64,000 bases of DNA from positions 62,001 through 126,000 of the forward strand of contig JAGTRP010000006.1 of assembly GCA_018261935.1 (NCBI GenBank), given 5' to 3'. Below the pieces are notes generated by a model. The model did no database searches and was not told the origin of the DNA. It saw only the letters and a list, made by a program, of their open reading frames with translations. Source of the DNA: Rhodocyclaceae bacterium (lineage in GTDB: Bacteria > Pseudomonadota > Gammaproteobacteria > Burkholderiales > Rhodocyclaceae). Positions 1 to 13,700 of the stretch are shown here, piece after piece (position 1 is the stretch's first letter; each line of letters opens with the position of its first letter). The position numbers and the translations under genes were made by a program.

Positions 1-343
1 TGAACACGAAGATGAGTCCGAGGAGCGGCACGAAGGCCAGGGGAGCCAGCCAACCGGTGACGTTGAAATCGTGGCTGCGCTTGATGGCCAGCATCACTTG
101 CATATAGAGCACGGCGGCCCAGCCCAGGAACATGAGCCAGGACCCGACAAGCGCCGACAGGAAGCCCGCCACTAGCATGATCAGGAAGGCGAACCCCATG
201 GAGTAGCCCAGGTAGCGCAGCCGGCCGATCCGCCCTGCCGCCGAAAAGAGGTTGAGCTTGAAGATGGCATCGGTCCCTCCCGCACTGCCTTCCAGCTGGG
301 ACTGGGGCGGGGCGAAAGGATTGGGTTGGGCTTCGCTGGTCAT
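1..343 (-). CDS. DUF805 family inner-membrane protein (partial, C-terminus outside window)
   Basis: The reading frame starts at an ATG (complement of 341-343) and runs off the left edge, giving 114 visible codons. A polar N-terminus of about 32 residues is followed by the motif NLFSAAGRIGRLRYLGY, which is typical of the start of DUF805 (YhaH/YhaI-like) proteins. Two hydrophobic segments follow, and then the family-typical stretch around IKRSHDFNVTGWLAPL. DUF805 proteins are small integral membrane proteins of unknown function. The gene is divergent from the diguanylate cyclase on the plus strand. The remaining transmembrane segments and the stop codon lie outside the window. Confidence 0.8.
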   Translation of the reverse strand, partial: MTSEAQPNPFAPPQSQLEGSAGGTDAIFKLNLFSAAGRIGRLRYLGYSMGFAFLIMLVAGFLSALVGSWLMFLGWAAVLYMQVMLAIKRSHDFNVTGWLAPLAFVPLLGLIFVF

Positions 344-580
344 GTCGGCTCCCGGATGGCGCTTATTATGAATACATCATTGTAAAGCCAGGTCCGATTC
401 ATTCCAATTGCCCTTTCCAGGCCTTCATTCTCCGGCGCCCACGCCCACCCAAACTTGATCCCGTCAGAGTACACTTCGACATCGTCCGGAACCCGCCGAT
501 TCCGCCTTGCGGCGGGTCCCGTCGGCCGGCCATCGCAAAATGTCCGGGCCGGCAGCTCCCTGGTGTTATGGAAGAACCCG

Positions 581-2170
581 ATGATGTTCTCGAAAAGTCA
601 CGGCAACGAATCCCTGCGGCTCAGGCTGTGGTTCCTGCTGCCATTGGCAAGCGTGTTGCTGATCACGACAGTCGTCCTCGTACTGTCGATCCATCGCCAT
701 GTCTCCGAGGATATCGACCGGGAAACCGCGGAGACCGCCCGACTGGCCGAACATCTGTATCACGAGGCCATCGATAGCTCGGCCAGCATGCTGGGGACCG
801 CCATGGAGGTGCTAGCCACCGACCAGGCATTGCACCGAGGTCTGGCAGACAATGATCGTGCTCTCTTGCTGCGGCGCTCCGTCCCGCTGTTCGCCGAGTT
901 GCGCAGGAAATACGCCATCACCCACCTGTATTTCTCCGATGCCAATCGGGTCAACATCCTCCGGGCTCATCAGCCGGTCCGCTCCGGCGACACGATCAGC
1001 CGGGAAACCACCCTGCAGGCGCAGCGCACCAGGCAAACCGCCTATGGCGTCGAACTGGGCCCGCTGGGTACTTTCACCCTACGCCTGGTGGCGCCCTGGT
1101 TCGACGCTGACGGCAATCTGAGCGGTTTCGTCGAATTGGGGATGGAGATCGACCATGTATTGCAACTGGTCCAGCATATCGCCGGCGTCAAGACCTTCGT
1201 CCTGATCGACAAGCAATTCCTCAATCGCAGGGAATGGGAAGCGGGGGCGCGGATGCTGGGGCGCTTGCCGAACTGGGAACGGTTCCCGGACGTGGTGGTG
1301 AACAACCAGGCCGCCGAAGACTTGCCCATGGAGCTCACCCGCCAACTGGCGGAAAGCCGGATCGCGGAACGGAAAACCATGGCGTCCCCGGAGCCGGGAG
1401 CATCGGCTTATCGCGCCATATTCCTGCCGGTGACGGACGCCGCCAGGCGTAACGTCGGCACCATGGTGATGCTCCTGGACGTGTCGGCCCAGATGCAGGC
1501 GCTCAAGCGCCTGACACGGGAAAGCGTGCTGGTGGGCGGCATTGCCTGCCTCGCCTTGTTCGGGCTCTTCTATTGGCTGCTGGGCTCGGTGGGCCGGCGA
1601 CTGGAGCAGGACACGCGCTACCTGCTCGACCTGGCGGAGCACGACGGCCTCACCGGCCTCTACAACCATCGCATGTACTACCTGCGGCTGGACGAAGAGT
1701 TCGTCCGCAGAAGCCGCACCGGGGCGCCGATTTCCCTGCTGCTCCTGGACATCGACCGCTTCAAGTCGGTCAATGACCGTTATGGGCACCTGGCCGGGGA
1801 TAACGTGCTCAAGACCCTGGGCGAACTGGCCAGGCGCTCCTGCCGCGCGATGGATATCGCCTGCCGCTATGGCGGCGAGGAAATCACCATCATCCTGCCG
1901 GAAACCGACGCCGAGGGCGCCGTAGCGATCGCCGAGCGTCTGCGCAGGACCATCGAAATCCACCCTTTCCCATTGGGCGACAACAAGGACGGGCACATCA
2001 CCGTCAGCATCGGCGTCGCCACTTCGTCCGAGTCCATCCCTTCCTCGACGGATCTGACAGAAAGCGCCGACAGCGCCCTGTACCGCGCCAAGGCGCAGGG
2101 CCGCAACCGGGTGGAATGCGCCACCCCATGCCCGGTCCAAGCGCCGTCCGTCGAGCAGCCGGCCCCCCAA

Positions 2171-2182
<12 letters not shown>
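581..2182 (+). CDS. Membrane-bound diguanylate cyclase (periplasmic Cache-like sensor + GGDEF)
   Basis: This gene predicts a 533-residue inner-membrane enzyme making cyclic di-GMP from two GTP. I chose the ATG at 581 because GGAAG lies 8 bases upstream; a longer frame from a TTG at 455 has no good ribosome site. Hydrophobic segments at about residues 17-37 and 316-337 flank a roughly 280-residue periplasmic region. That region resembles a double-Cache (dCache_3-like) ligand-binding domain. The GGDEF domain begins near residue 353 (DGLTGLYNHRMYY) and has the active-site signature as GGEEI at about 430. An RAMD sequence five residues upstream matches the RxxD product-inhibition I-site. I see no EAL domain, so it is predicted to be synthase only. 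The Ile in place of Phe in GGEEF is a common tolerated variant. The last 12 bases overlap convergent nifJ. Confidence 0.88.
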
Positions 2183-5761
<3,579 letters not shown>

Positions 5762-5861
5762 GACGACTCTCCGCGCTGAGCCCCATCAAGGGCTTCCATC
5801 CTAGAACACTAGCACAGGAGGCCGCTCTTCCGCGCCCGGCGGCGCCGGTAGCAGCGGATAC

Positions 5862-5890
5862 AAAAAAGGCCGGGGGATCACCCCGGCCTT
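5862..5890 (-). terminator. Rho-independent terminator of the 37-residue-repeat protein gene
   Basis: The 10-bp arms AAGGCCGGGG (5866-5875) and CCCCGGCCTT (5881-5890) pair perfectly around a 5-base loop. Read on the minus strand the stem is followed by a run of T (5862-5867). It lies 21 bases after the stop of the small secreted protein gene and separates that gene from nifJ. Confidence 0.9.
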
Positions 5891-5911
5891 CCCGCGTGAA
5901 GCGGAGGGAAA

Positions 5912-6247
5912 TCAGTTGCCGCCGATCACGCCGGCTTCGTTGACGGCGGTGTTGTTCTTGCCGACAGCGACGGCGGTCGCGTTCTTCTGGCTGGCCTTGA
6001 TGTTGGTGTTGCCCTGGATCTGGGTGCCGCCCTTGATGGCGCCGGTGGTGTTCTTGGCGACGTTGCCTTCGCCGACGGCCACGGCCGACACGTTCTTGTT
6101 CTCGGCGTTGATGTTGGTGTTGCCCTGGATCTGCACGCCCTGGGCGTTCGGGGAGTACATGCCGCCACGGGGACCGGACTGGGAAGCCTGGCCGAAAGCA
6201 GCGGTGGAAACGACGGCGGAAGCGATGAGCAGGGTGATCAGACGCAT
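5912..6247 (-). CDS. Small secreted protein with two curlin-like 37-residue repeats
   Basis: This 111-residue protein has a clear Sec signal peptide (MRLITLLIASAVVSTAAFGQ, likely cleaved after Ala or Gln near residue 20). The rest of the chain is dominated by two tandem repeats of 37 residues. Each repeat opens with QIQGNTNI and contains A-V-A-V-G and regularly spaced Asn and Gln. No cysteine and no catalytic motif is visible. The Asn/Gln/Gly spacing resembles curlin (CsgA-type) amyloid repeats, but the exact curlin consensus is not matched, so homology is not claimed. A strong AAGGAG ribosome site precedes the ATG and a strong terminator follows, so it is a monocistronic, probably well-expressed gene. 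An extracellular fibre or biofilm role is inference only. Confidence 0.8.
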   Translation of the reverse strand: MRLITLLIASAVVSTAAFGQASQSGPRGGMYSPNAQGVQIQGNTNINAENKNVSAVAVGEGNVAKNTTGAIKGGTQIQGNTNIKASQKNATAVAVGKNNTAVNEAGVIGGN

Positions 6248-6347
6248 GGTGTTCTCCTTGAAATGATTGGTTGGATGCGAGGTACAGGACTCATTGTAGG
6301 AAGGCCGGCGGCGCCGGGACAGGAAATATTACGCAGTCGGGATCATT

Positions 6348-7808
6348 TCAGCGCGTCGCCCCGGCTGATGCCGCCTTCCTGCCCCGTTGGGCCTTCGGGG
6401 CTTCGGCGCGGGTGGCGGCGAGGCGTTTGAGGAGTTCGGCGGCGGGTTCGTCGTCGGGGTCCTGGGGCACAAGCTCGCCCCGGAAGGCCTTGGCCAGCAG
6501 GGCCGGGGTGAGCTGGTCGACCTGCTTGCGGCCCGTGGCGTAGCGGGCTTCGAGGCGGTCGGCGAAGGCGAAGAAGGTTTCGACGCGGCGGACGATCTCG
6601 TGTTGTTCGGCGATTGGGGGAGTGGCTAAGCGCAGTTCCTTTAGCGCGGGCATGTAGATGGTCGTAACCGTTGTTCCCTGACCGGACATCCCCAAAAAAC
6701 CGCGCCCTGCCATGAAAGCGTACATCAGGTACCTGGGGGCAAGGCGCTCACCACAGACCCAATTTGCGAAGTGCTGGGTAGTCGACATTTCACGCCCCAT
6801 GATCGTGACGTAACCAAAGGAAATATCTCGACAAAAGCAGACTGTGCCGGCAGGAAGCAAGCGGGCGCTTGAGTTCGCAATGCCGAGTTCTGTTGGCTTG
6901 TGCTTGGTGTCTTGAATCACTGTTCCATCGGCAGCGCGAATATCCTGCAAGCTGATCCATGGGACTGTGCCATTTTCCCAGTACTCGGGGACAGACTTGC
7001 GAGGAGTGTGGCCAGACTCAAGCTGAGCAAGACTGGTAAGTCGCGCCCACTCCCAACCTTGAGCAAGCGGGTCTTTGTCGGATTCAAAAATAACAACGGG
7101 TGAGCGGGGTGCAGGCAACCTCGATCCAGGCGCTCCATCCAGGCTACGGGATATACGCCAATCCTCCGTCAGCCGCCCAGAGGTGGCGGCGGCGAGGATG
7201 GATTGGCGGAAGCGTTTGAGCAGGGCCGGGATGCGGTCGAGGCGGTCGCGGCAGGCATCCACCCGCGCCAGCGCGCTGTCGAGCTTGTCGGCAATGCGTT
7301 TTTGTTCGGGGAGCGGGGCGATGGGGATATTGATCTGGCGAAGCTTTTCTTGGGAAATGTTCCGCATGGAGAGCTGATTTCCTGATGAAGCCTCCTGGAT
7401 CACCTTTCGCGTGTGCGCGGTCTTCATGGCGTAATTAACCCAGCGTCTTGTCACTTCGGGTACAACGAGACGTAGCACCTTGTCGCTGAGATACAAGCAC
7501 TTGCTGATATTGCCTACGAGCACCGTGGCACCGACCAACTCGATGGTGTTGGCTCGCGAAAAAAGCAGGTCGCCAGGACGGATTCGAACGGTCTCTGTAA
7601 CGGGGGTATCCGCAGGCAAAGTCTTGCTTTGCTCTTCATCGAATCGGCCCCAGGTTACGGCGCTGATTTTCACCAAGCCTTTTTCGCCTTCGAGTGGCGG
7701 CCGCTCCTCGCATTTGACGTTCAAGCCCGCTTCAATGCGCTCAATCAGCGAGCCAAGTTCGGCAGAGCACCACCCCTTCGGCAACCCACTCATACAGACC
7801 TCAGCCAA
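6348..7808 (-). CDS. hsdS: Type I restriction-modification specificity subunit HsdS
   Basis: This 486-residue protein is the DNA-recognition subunit of a type I restriction-modification complex. It shows the usual two target-recognition domains (about residues 9-160 and 245-385). Each is followed by a conserved helical spacer: LPEQKRIADKLDSALARVDA near 164 and AEQHEIVRRVETFFAFADRL near 397. The spacers bind HsdM and set the gap between half-sites. Bases coding for the recognition domains (about 6640-7130 and 7380-7790) are visibly richer in A+T than the spacers, as expected when recognition domains are swapped by recombination. It is the last gene of the hsdR-ATPase-hsdM-hsdS operon, 82 bases after hsdM. 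The recognised sequence cannot be predicted. Confidence 0.95.
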   Translation of the reverse strand: MAEVCMSGLPKGWCSAELGSLIERIEAGLNVKCEERPPLEGEKGLVKISAVTWGRFDEEQSKTLPADTPVTETVRIRPGDLLFSRANTIELVGATVLVGNISKCLYLSDKVLRLVVPEVTRRWVNYAMKTAHTRKVIQEASSGNQLSMRNISQEKLRQINIPIAPLPEQKRIADKLDSALARVDACRDRLDRIPALLKRFRQSILAAATSGRLTEDWRISRSLDGAPGSRLPAPRSPVVIFESDKDPLAQGWEWARLTSLAQLESGHTPRKSVPEYWENGTVPWISLQDIRAADGTVIQDTKHKPTELGIANSSARLLPAGTVCFCRDISFGYVTIMGREMSTTQHFANWVCGERLAPRYLMYAFMAGRGFLGMSGQGTTVTTIYMPALKELRLATPPIAEQHEIVRRVETFFAFADRLEARYATGRKQVDQLTPALLAKAFRGELVPQDPDDEPAAELLKRLAATRAEAPKAQRGRKAASAGATR

Positions 7809-7890
7809 TTTCCGACGGCAATTTTCTTAGATCGAGTATCTATGCCGGTTCCCAGGTTAGTACATGCTCGCAAACCTATTGGAATCCGTA

Positions 7891-9333
7891 TCATTCCGCC
7901 ACATCCCCCGCCAGTTCCTTGAGCAACGCCTGCAACTCCGCCAGCGCCCCTTCCAGCTCGCCCACCGCCTCCCGCGCCAATTCCGCCGGCTCGGGCAAAT
8001 CCGCCGCATCCTCGGCGTTCTCGTCCTTGAGCCAGGCGATATCCAGGCTGTCGCCCCGCTCCCTGATCCATTCCCGGGTGAAGCGGCGGAAGCGGCCCTG
8101 TTCTCCCCCGTCAATCCGCGGGCTGGCGGCGTAGGCGGCCTCGAAGTCATCGAAGTGCCCCCGGGTGAGCGGGGTGCGCTTGCCGAAGCGGGGCATGTTG
8201 GCCCGCAGGTCGTAGACCCAGACCTCCTCCGTGCCGCCTTCGGCGTTCTGGCTCACCTTGTCGAAGAAGAGCACGTTGGTCTTGACGCCCTGGGCGTAGA
8301 AGATGCCGGTGGGCAGGCGCAGGAGGGTGTGCAGGCGGCACTTGTCCATGAGGTCGCGGCGGATCTCGGCGCCAACGCCGGATTCGAACAGCACGTTGTC
8401 CGGCAGCACCACGGCGGCGCGGCCGCCATCCTTGAGATGCCGGTAGATGTGCTGGAGGAAGGCGAGCTGCTTGTTGCTGGTGCCGAAGGTGAAGTCGTCC
8501 CGGGTGGGGCCGCCGCCGCCCTTGGCGGTGCCGAAGGGCGGATTGCTGAGGATGATGTCGCTATGGGGCAGGCCGGCGCCGGCGGAGCCGAGGGTGTTGC
8601 CCAGGTGCACGACGCCGGCTTCGTCGCCCTCCATGCCGTGGAGCAGGCAGTTCATGAGGGCGAGGCGCCGGGTGCCGGGAACCAGCTCCATGCCGATGAA
8701 GGCCTTGTTGCGCTGGAACGCGCGGTCCTTTTCGTTGAGGTCGTAGAGGTTGTCGGTGCGGGCCTTGATGTAGGCGTCCGCCGCGATGAGGAAGCCGGCG
8801 GTGCCGGCGGCCGGGTCCTGAACGGTTTCGCCCGGCTGCGGGTCGATGAGGGCGACGATGCTGTCGATGAGGGGGCGCGGGGTGAAGTACTGGCCGGCGC
8901 CGGACTTGGTTTCGGTGGCGTTCTTCTCCAGCAGGCCTTCGTAGAGGTCGCCGAGGCCGTCGCGCTGAGCTGAGAACCAGTCGATGGCGTCGATGCTCTT
9001 GATGAGCTGCTCCAGGTGGCGCGGCTCCTTCAGCCGGGTCTGGGCGTCGGCGTAGATGGCGGCGAGCAGCGGATCGGTGCTGCGGGAGAGCTTCAGCAGG
9101 GTTTCCCGGTAGTGGTCGAGGAGATTGAGGCCGGAGAGCCCTGCGATATCGGGCCAGCGGGCGCCCACCGGCAGCTTGTGCCCCGAGAGGACGCCGCTCT
9201 GGGCGTTTTCGTGCTCCATCTTGATGAAGAGAAGGAGCACGAGTTCGGTGACGTAGTCGGAGTAGTTGATGCCGTCGTCCCGGAGGACGTCGCAGAGGTT
9301 CCAGAGTTTCTGGACGATTTCGTTGTTGCTCAT
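7891..9333 (-). CDS. hsdM: Type I restriction-modification DNA methyltransferase subunit HsdM
   Basis: This 480-residue N6-adenine methyltransferase subunit uses S-adenosylmethionine. I start it at the ATG beginning MSNNEIVQKLWNLCD, a typical HsdM N-terminus; the 52 codons upstream in the same frame look non-coding. The HsdM_N helical domain spans about residues 1-140. The SAM-binding motif DPAAGTAGFLIAA and the catalytic motif ILSNPPFG (NPPF type) follow in the usual gamma-class order. It forms the M2S1 methylase with HsdS, and M2S1R2 with HsdR for restriction. No obvious Shine-Dalgarno precedes the ATG. The preceding gene in the operon is the AAA ATPase, whose stop lies 97 bases upstream. 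Confidence 0.95.
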   Translation of the reverse strand: MSNNEIVQKLWNLCDVLRDDGINYSDYVTELVLLLFIKMEHENAQSGVLSGHKLPVGARWPDIAGLSGLNLLDHYRETLLKLSRSTDPLLAAIYADAQTRLKEPRHLEQLIKSIDAIDWFSAQRDGLGDLYEGLLEKNATETKSGAGQYFTPRPLIDSIVALIDPQPGETVQDPAAGTAGFLIAADAYIKARTDNLYDLNEKDRAFQRNKAFIGMELVPGTRRLALMNCLLHGMEGDEAGVVHLGNTLGSAGAGLPHSDIILSNPPFGTAKGGGGPTRDDFTFGTSNKQLAFLQHIYRHLKDGGRAAVVLPDNVLFESGVGAEIRRDLMDKCRLHTLLRLPTGIFYAQGVKTNVLFFDKVSQNAEGGTEEVWVYDLRANMPRFGKRTPLTRGHFDDFEAAYAASPRIDGGEQGRFRRFTREWIRERGDSLDIAWLKDENAEDAADLPEPAELAREAVGELEGALAELQALLKELAGDVAE

Positions 9334-9404
9334 ATTGCGAGTTGCGGACCAGGTTGAAATAAGGTGGAGCGGTATTTCACGTTCCGCGGGTTGAGGCGAT
9401 TCCG

Positions 9405-9433
9405 TGAGCCGAATAGCACGGCTATTCGGCTCA
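9405..9433. repeat. Perfect 13-bp inverted repeat between the ATPase gene and hsdM
   Basis: The arms TGAGCCGAATAGC (9405-9417) and GCTATTCGGCTCA (9421-9433) are perfectly complementary around a 3-base loop. The right arm contains the stop codon of the ATPase gene. No T-run follows on either strand, so it is not a standard intrinsic terminator. It could be an mRNA processing or stability element, a translation-coupling hairpin, or a protein-binding site. Confidence 0.75.
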
Positions 9434-10633
9434 TTTGGCGAGCTGTTTGCCGGGCGCGAATTCGGGAATCGCGCGGCGCATGAATTCATCGAACAGGGGG
9501 ACCGTAAAAGCCATGTCGCCGTGGGCGGGGCTGTAGATCATCCCCTTCTTGATGAGTTTGGCGCGTACCGGGCCGATACCGCTGACCGTGGCGCCCAGGG
9601 TGGCAGCGATGTCGCCGGTACGATGGCTCCCCGGGCCAAGGTGGGCCATGGCGCGCAGGAAGTTTTTTTCGCCGGGGGTCAGGCGATCGAAACGGACCCG
9701 GAAGAAATTCTTGTCGAGCCGGCCGATAACGGTGGGCGTGGTTCGTTGCACGATGTCCAGGGTAACGGGGCTGCTGACGGCGTGGTTCCAGGCCTGATAG
9801 CCCCATTCCTGCACGAAGTAGGGGTAACCATGGGTGAGGCGAAATACTTCGTGGAGGGCATCATCTTCAAAGGCGACTCCCATGCTGCCGGCCGGGTCAC
9901 GCAGGGCGCGGGCCACGTCGGCTTCCGACAGGGCCCCGATATCCGGGAAGTTGAAGAGGCGCTCGGCATAAGACTTCGATTCGCCTGCCATTCCGGGCAG
10001 GACAGGCAGGCCGGCGGCAAGCAGCACCAGCGGCAGCTGCTTCTGCTGCATCCGGTGCATGGCCATGATCAGGGCGCCCAGTTCCTTCTGGCTGAGATAC
10101 TGGATTTCGTCGATGAGGATGGCGACGGCCGTCTGGCGTTCCCGAGCTGCTTCCCCGATGGCCTGGAAAAGGTTGGGCAGGTCGATTTCGATGTCGCCGC
10201 TGTCGGCCGTGCCTTTGGCCGGCTCGATATCGAGCCCCACCGCAACGTCACCGACGGTGAGCTTGATGCTGCCTATGAAGGCGCGCAGCACGGCCAGACC
10301 GCGCTTGACCTTGTCGCCCGCGCCGGCCAGGCGATCCAGTTCGAACAACAGGCTGCGCAATGCCGGGTAGATGAGTTCGCCCAGAGGTTTTTCCTCGTGG
10401 GCTTCGAGCAGGATGGTCTGATAGCCTGTGGCTCTCGCCATCCGTTCAATCTCGTTGAGCAAAACGGTCTTGCCGACACCTCGCAGCCCGGTAAGCAGCA
10501 AGCTCTTCTCGGGGCGTCCGTGCCTGATGCGGCCGAGCAGGACGCGGGCTTCTTCAAGGAGCGGATCGCGCCCGACGAGTTCCGGAGGCGGTGCTCCGGC
10601 GCCGGGGGAAAACGGGTTGTTGATCGGGTCCAC
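9431..10633 (-). CDS. AAA ATPase with C-terminal winged helix, embedded in type I RM operon
   Basis: This predicts a 400-residue cytosolic AAA/ORC-like ATPase. I chose the GTG at 10633 because GGAGG lies 8 bases upstream; an in-frame TTG at 10648 would begin inside that ribosome site. The N-terminus NPFSPGAGAPPPELVGRD is characteristic of a widespread ATPase family found on mobile and defence islands. Walker A is GLRGVGKT near residue 50 and Walker B is AILIDEIQ near 170. The C-terminal third has a winged-helix-like segment (SHRTGDIAATLGATVSGIG). Function is not established. Placement between hsdR and hsdM on the same strand suggests co-expression with the restriction system, either as an accessory defence factor or as an insertion. 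It is not one of the three canonical Hsd subunits. Confidence 0.8.
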   Translation of the reverse strand: MDPINNPFSPGAGAPPPELVGRDPLLEEARVLLGRIRHGRPEKSLLLTGLRGVGKTVLLNEIERMARATGYQTILLEAHEEKPLGELIYPALRSLLFELDRLAGAGDKVKRGLAVLRAFIGSIKLTVGDVAVGLDIEPAKGTADSGDIEIDLPNLFQAIGEAARERQTAVAILIDEIQYLSQKELGALIMAMHRMQQKQLPLVLLAAGLPVLPGMAGESKSYAERLFNFPDIGALSEADVARALRDPAGSMGVAFEDDALHEVFRLTHGYPYFVQEWGYQAWNHAVSSPVTLDIVQRTTPTVIGRLDKNFFRVRFDRLTPGEKNFLRAMAHLGPGSHRTGDIAATLGATVSGIGPVRAKLIKKGMIYSPAHGDMAFTVPLFDEFMRRAIPEFAPGKQLAK

Positions 10634-10686
10634 GGGACCGCCCTCCAAGGATCTTTAGCGATATATAGCAATGTATAACAAAAAAA

Positions 10687-10704
10687 AGCTATAGGTAGCT
10701 ATAG
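10687..10704. promoter_or_regulatory. Direct repeats in A+T-rich promoter region of the ATPase gene
   Basis: AGCTATAG occurs twice, at 10687-10694 and 10697-10704, with a 10-base period, about one helical turn. The repeats sit in a strikingly A+T-rich 75-base stretch between hsdR and the ATPase gene. A TATACAT-like minus 10 box lies on the minus strand near 10672-10678. The repeats therefore fall close to where the minus 35 region or an operator would be. This suggests a separate, regulated promoter for ATPase-hsdM-hsdS. It is a pattern-based inference. Confidence 0.45.
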
Positions 10705-10737
10705 ATTGCTAGAGATCGTCCTGATTCCCGGGGCAGT

Positions 10738-13700
10738 CTATGCCGCCGATGGCCACAGGGCGTCGGCAAGACTATCCAGCACCGCATCCAGCTTGCCGCC
10801 GAGACGCACATCCAGCTGTTTGGCCCCGCCATCGGGGGCGAAGGCGCGATTGACGAAATCGGCGTCGATGACGACCTCGTGCCCGAGCTGCTTGGCGAGG
10901 CGCTCCAGCCATTTGCGCTGCATGGGCGTCCAGGGGGCCAGGGCATAGATGCGTTCCATGGCCTGGGCGACGCGCTGCCCGAAGGGGATAAGCGGTTCGC
11001 CGAGGGCGGCCTGGCGGATATAGCCGACGATGCTGGCGGCGATCTCGTGGTTGGCCTTGTTGCGCCAGGCGGTTTGCAGGCGGGCTTCGGCGTAGCCGTG
11101 CTGGTCGAGGAGGAGGCGGATTTCCTTGAGCTGCCCGCGGGTGAGATCCCGTGGGCGATTGACTACCACGCCCAGGGCCACGGAGTGGTTGAGCTGCTCG
11201 CGGATGAAGTGGCTGAAGCTGTCCAGGTAGTCCTCGGGCCTGTTGTATTGGTCGTAGCTTTGCTCGCGGAGGAGGAATTCGTCCTTGTGGTGCGAGAGCA
11301 GCGGCATGTAGGCACTGCCGACGAGGGCCTTCACCTCCTCGATCTGCTGGAGCAGGCCGGCCTGCTGGCGGATGAACTCGGCGGCAGCCTGGGGACCGAT
11401 TTTCTGCAGGTGCTTGTGAAGCTCGGCCGGGGAAACGTTCCAGTGCTGTTCGAGCTCGGCGAGGCGGGTCTTGAGGACTGGCTTCTTTTCGGCCTTGTGG
11501 GTGGCGTCGCGCAGCACGCGCATGAGCTTCTGGCTGATGGCGTCGAGGACGTCGTGGGCATGAGTCCTGGCAAATGCGTCCCCCATCCGGGCGCCGCGGG
11601 CTTCGAAGCTGGCCGGGTCGGAAAGCTCCGCGACGAGTTGCTCAAGGGTGATGTTGGGGTCCTTGATCAGCGGCTTCATGCTGCTGACTTCCTGCAGGTC
11701 CTGGTAGAGGCCGACGGGATCGTAGATCTTGAACACCGTCTTGCCGATCTCGTCGCAACGGCGGGTGGCGCGCCCGATCATCTGCTCGTAGAGGATGCGC
11801 GACCGGACCTTGCGCAAGAAAACGAGGTGGCAGATCTTCGGCACGTCGATGCCGGTAGTCAGCAGGTCCACGGTGATGGCGATATTCGGGTAGCGCTCGT
11901 TCTTGTAGCGCTTGATGAGCTCGCCGACCCGGTCGGACCTGCCGGTGATCTTGCGCACGGCGGCCTCGGCGTAGGTGTCGCCGTGGAGCGCCTTGAAGGC
12001 GTCGTCGAGGAGGCGCTTGACCATATCGGCGTGCAGGTCGGAGGCGCAGAAGATCATGGTCTTCTCTTCGCCGAAGGGGTCGAGCTCCTGGGCCAGTTGC
12101 TCGCAGATGACGCGGTTGAAGTCTTCGCTGATGACGCGGCGGTTGAAGGCATCCACCTCGAAATTGAGCTCGTCATCGAGTTCGGATTCCTCGATCTCGC
12201 CGGTGCCGAGGTTGATGGCGCTGACCGTCTCGCCCTTCTCGAACTTGATGCCCTTCCGGGAGAGCAGGGTTTCATAGCGGATGGGCGGCTCATGGTCGAT
12301 GAGCCAGTCGTCCGCGACGGCTTCGCGGTAGGAGTAGGTGTAGACCGGTTTGCCGAAGATTTCGGTGGTGTGCTTGGCCGGGGTGGCGGTGAGGCCGATC
12401 TTCACGGCATCGAACCAGTCCAGCACGCGGCGGTAGGTGGAGAGGTACTGGGCCTGGTCGCGCACGGCCATTTCGCCCTCGGTCATTTCCTGGTCGAGGG
12501 TGTAGCCCCGGTGGGCCTCGTCGACGATGATGCAGTCGAAAGCGTCGATGCCGGGTGGCTGGTCGGACTGGAAGATGCGCTTGACCATGGCCTGCACGGT
12601 CGCCACCTGCACTCGGGTCTCGGCTTCCACGGCCATGTCGCCAAGCTCGGCGACGTTGTAGATCTTCGAGAGCGGCTGGTTCTGTTCCAGCGGGGCTTCG
12701 TCGAAATTCTCCAGGGCCTGGTCGCCCAAAGCGGTGCGGTCCACAAGAAACAGGATGCGGCGGAAGCGCTCGGCCTTGAGCAGGCGGTACATGAGGCCGA
12801 TGATGGTGCGCGTCTTGCCGGTGCCGGTGGCCATGGCGACCAGGCAGCGGGACTGCCCTTCGGCCAGCGCGCCCTCGACGGCCTGGATGGCGAGTTCCTG
12901 ATACCTGCGCAAGTGCAGGTAGGCGAAGCCCTCTTCCTTGAGCCTGGCTTCAGCGGCCAACCTGCTGCGCGTGAGCCGGTCGAGCAGGCCGGACGGGGAA
13001 TGGAAATCCATCAGCGGGCGGGCGAGATGGGCCGGGCTGCGCACGTCGCGGAACCAGGTGCCGCTCTGCTCGGCGAGCTGGGGCAGGTAGGGGCGGCTGT
13101 TGCCGGAATAGACGAAGGGCACCTCGAAGGTCTGCCCCTGGGCGTCGGACCAGCCGGCGCTGCGGCCTTCCAGCTGCCAGGCCGGTTCGAAGCCCGGGAG
13201 CTGCTTGAAGCCGGCGGCGTAGCGCTCGGCCTGGGGGATCTTGCCGGCGACGTTCTCGTTTTCCCGCTTGGCTTCGACGACGGCGATGGGCGTGAGGCCG
13301 GCGAAGAGGACGTAGTCGGCCGCCTGTTTGCCGACGGTGGGCCACTCGGCAATCGCGCGGTTCTTGCCCTTGGCGGGGCGAGCGCCTTTGGCGTAACTCA
13401 GGCACTGGGTGTCGGCCTCCCATTCGGCATCGATGAGCTGCTGGTCGATGAGGATGCGGGTGAGCTCTTCGGAAAGCACCAGTTCCCTGGCCGCGCCCTG
13501 GGTGCTCTTGGCAACCTGCTGGGCGGCCTTCTGGCTGTTTTCCAGCTGTGCCTGGAGCGCCTTGATGCGGTCTTCGAATTCCGCCTTGAGCTTGTCGACC
13601 ATGGCGCCTTGCTCTTCCGCCAGGGCGAGGGATGCGGCCGCATCGGCTTCCATCTGTTTCGCCAGGGCAGCGTACTGCGCCTTCTCCTGCCGCATCAGCT

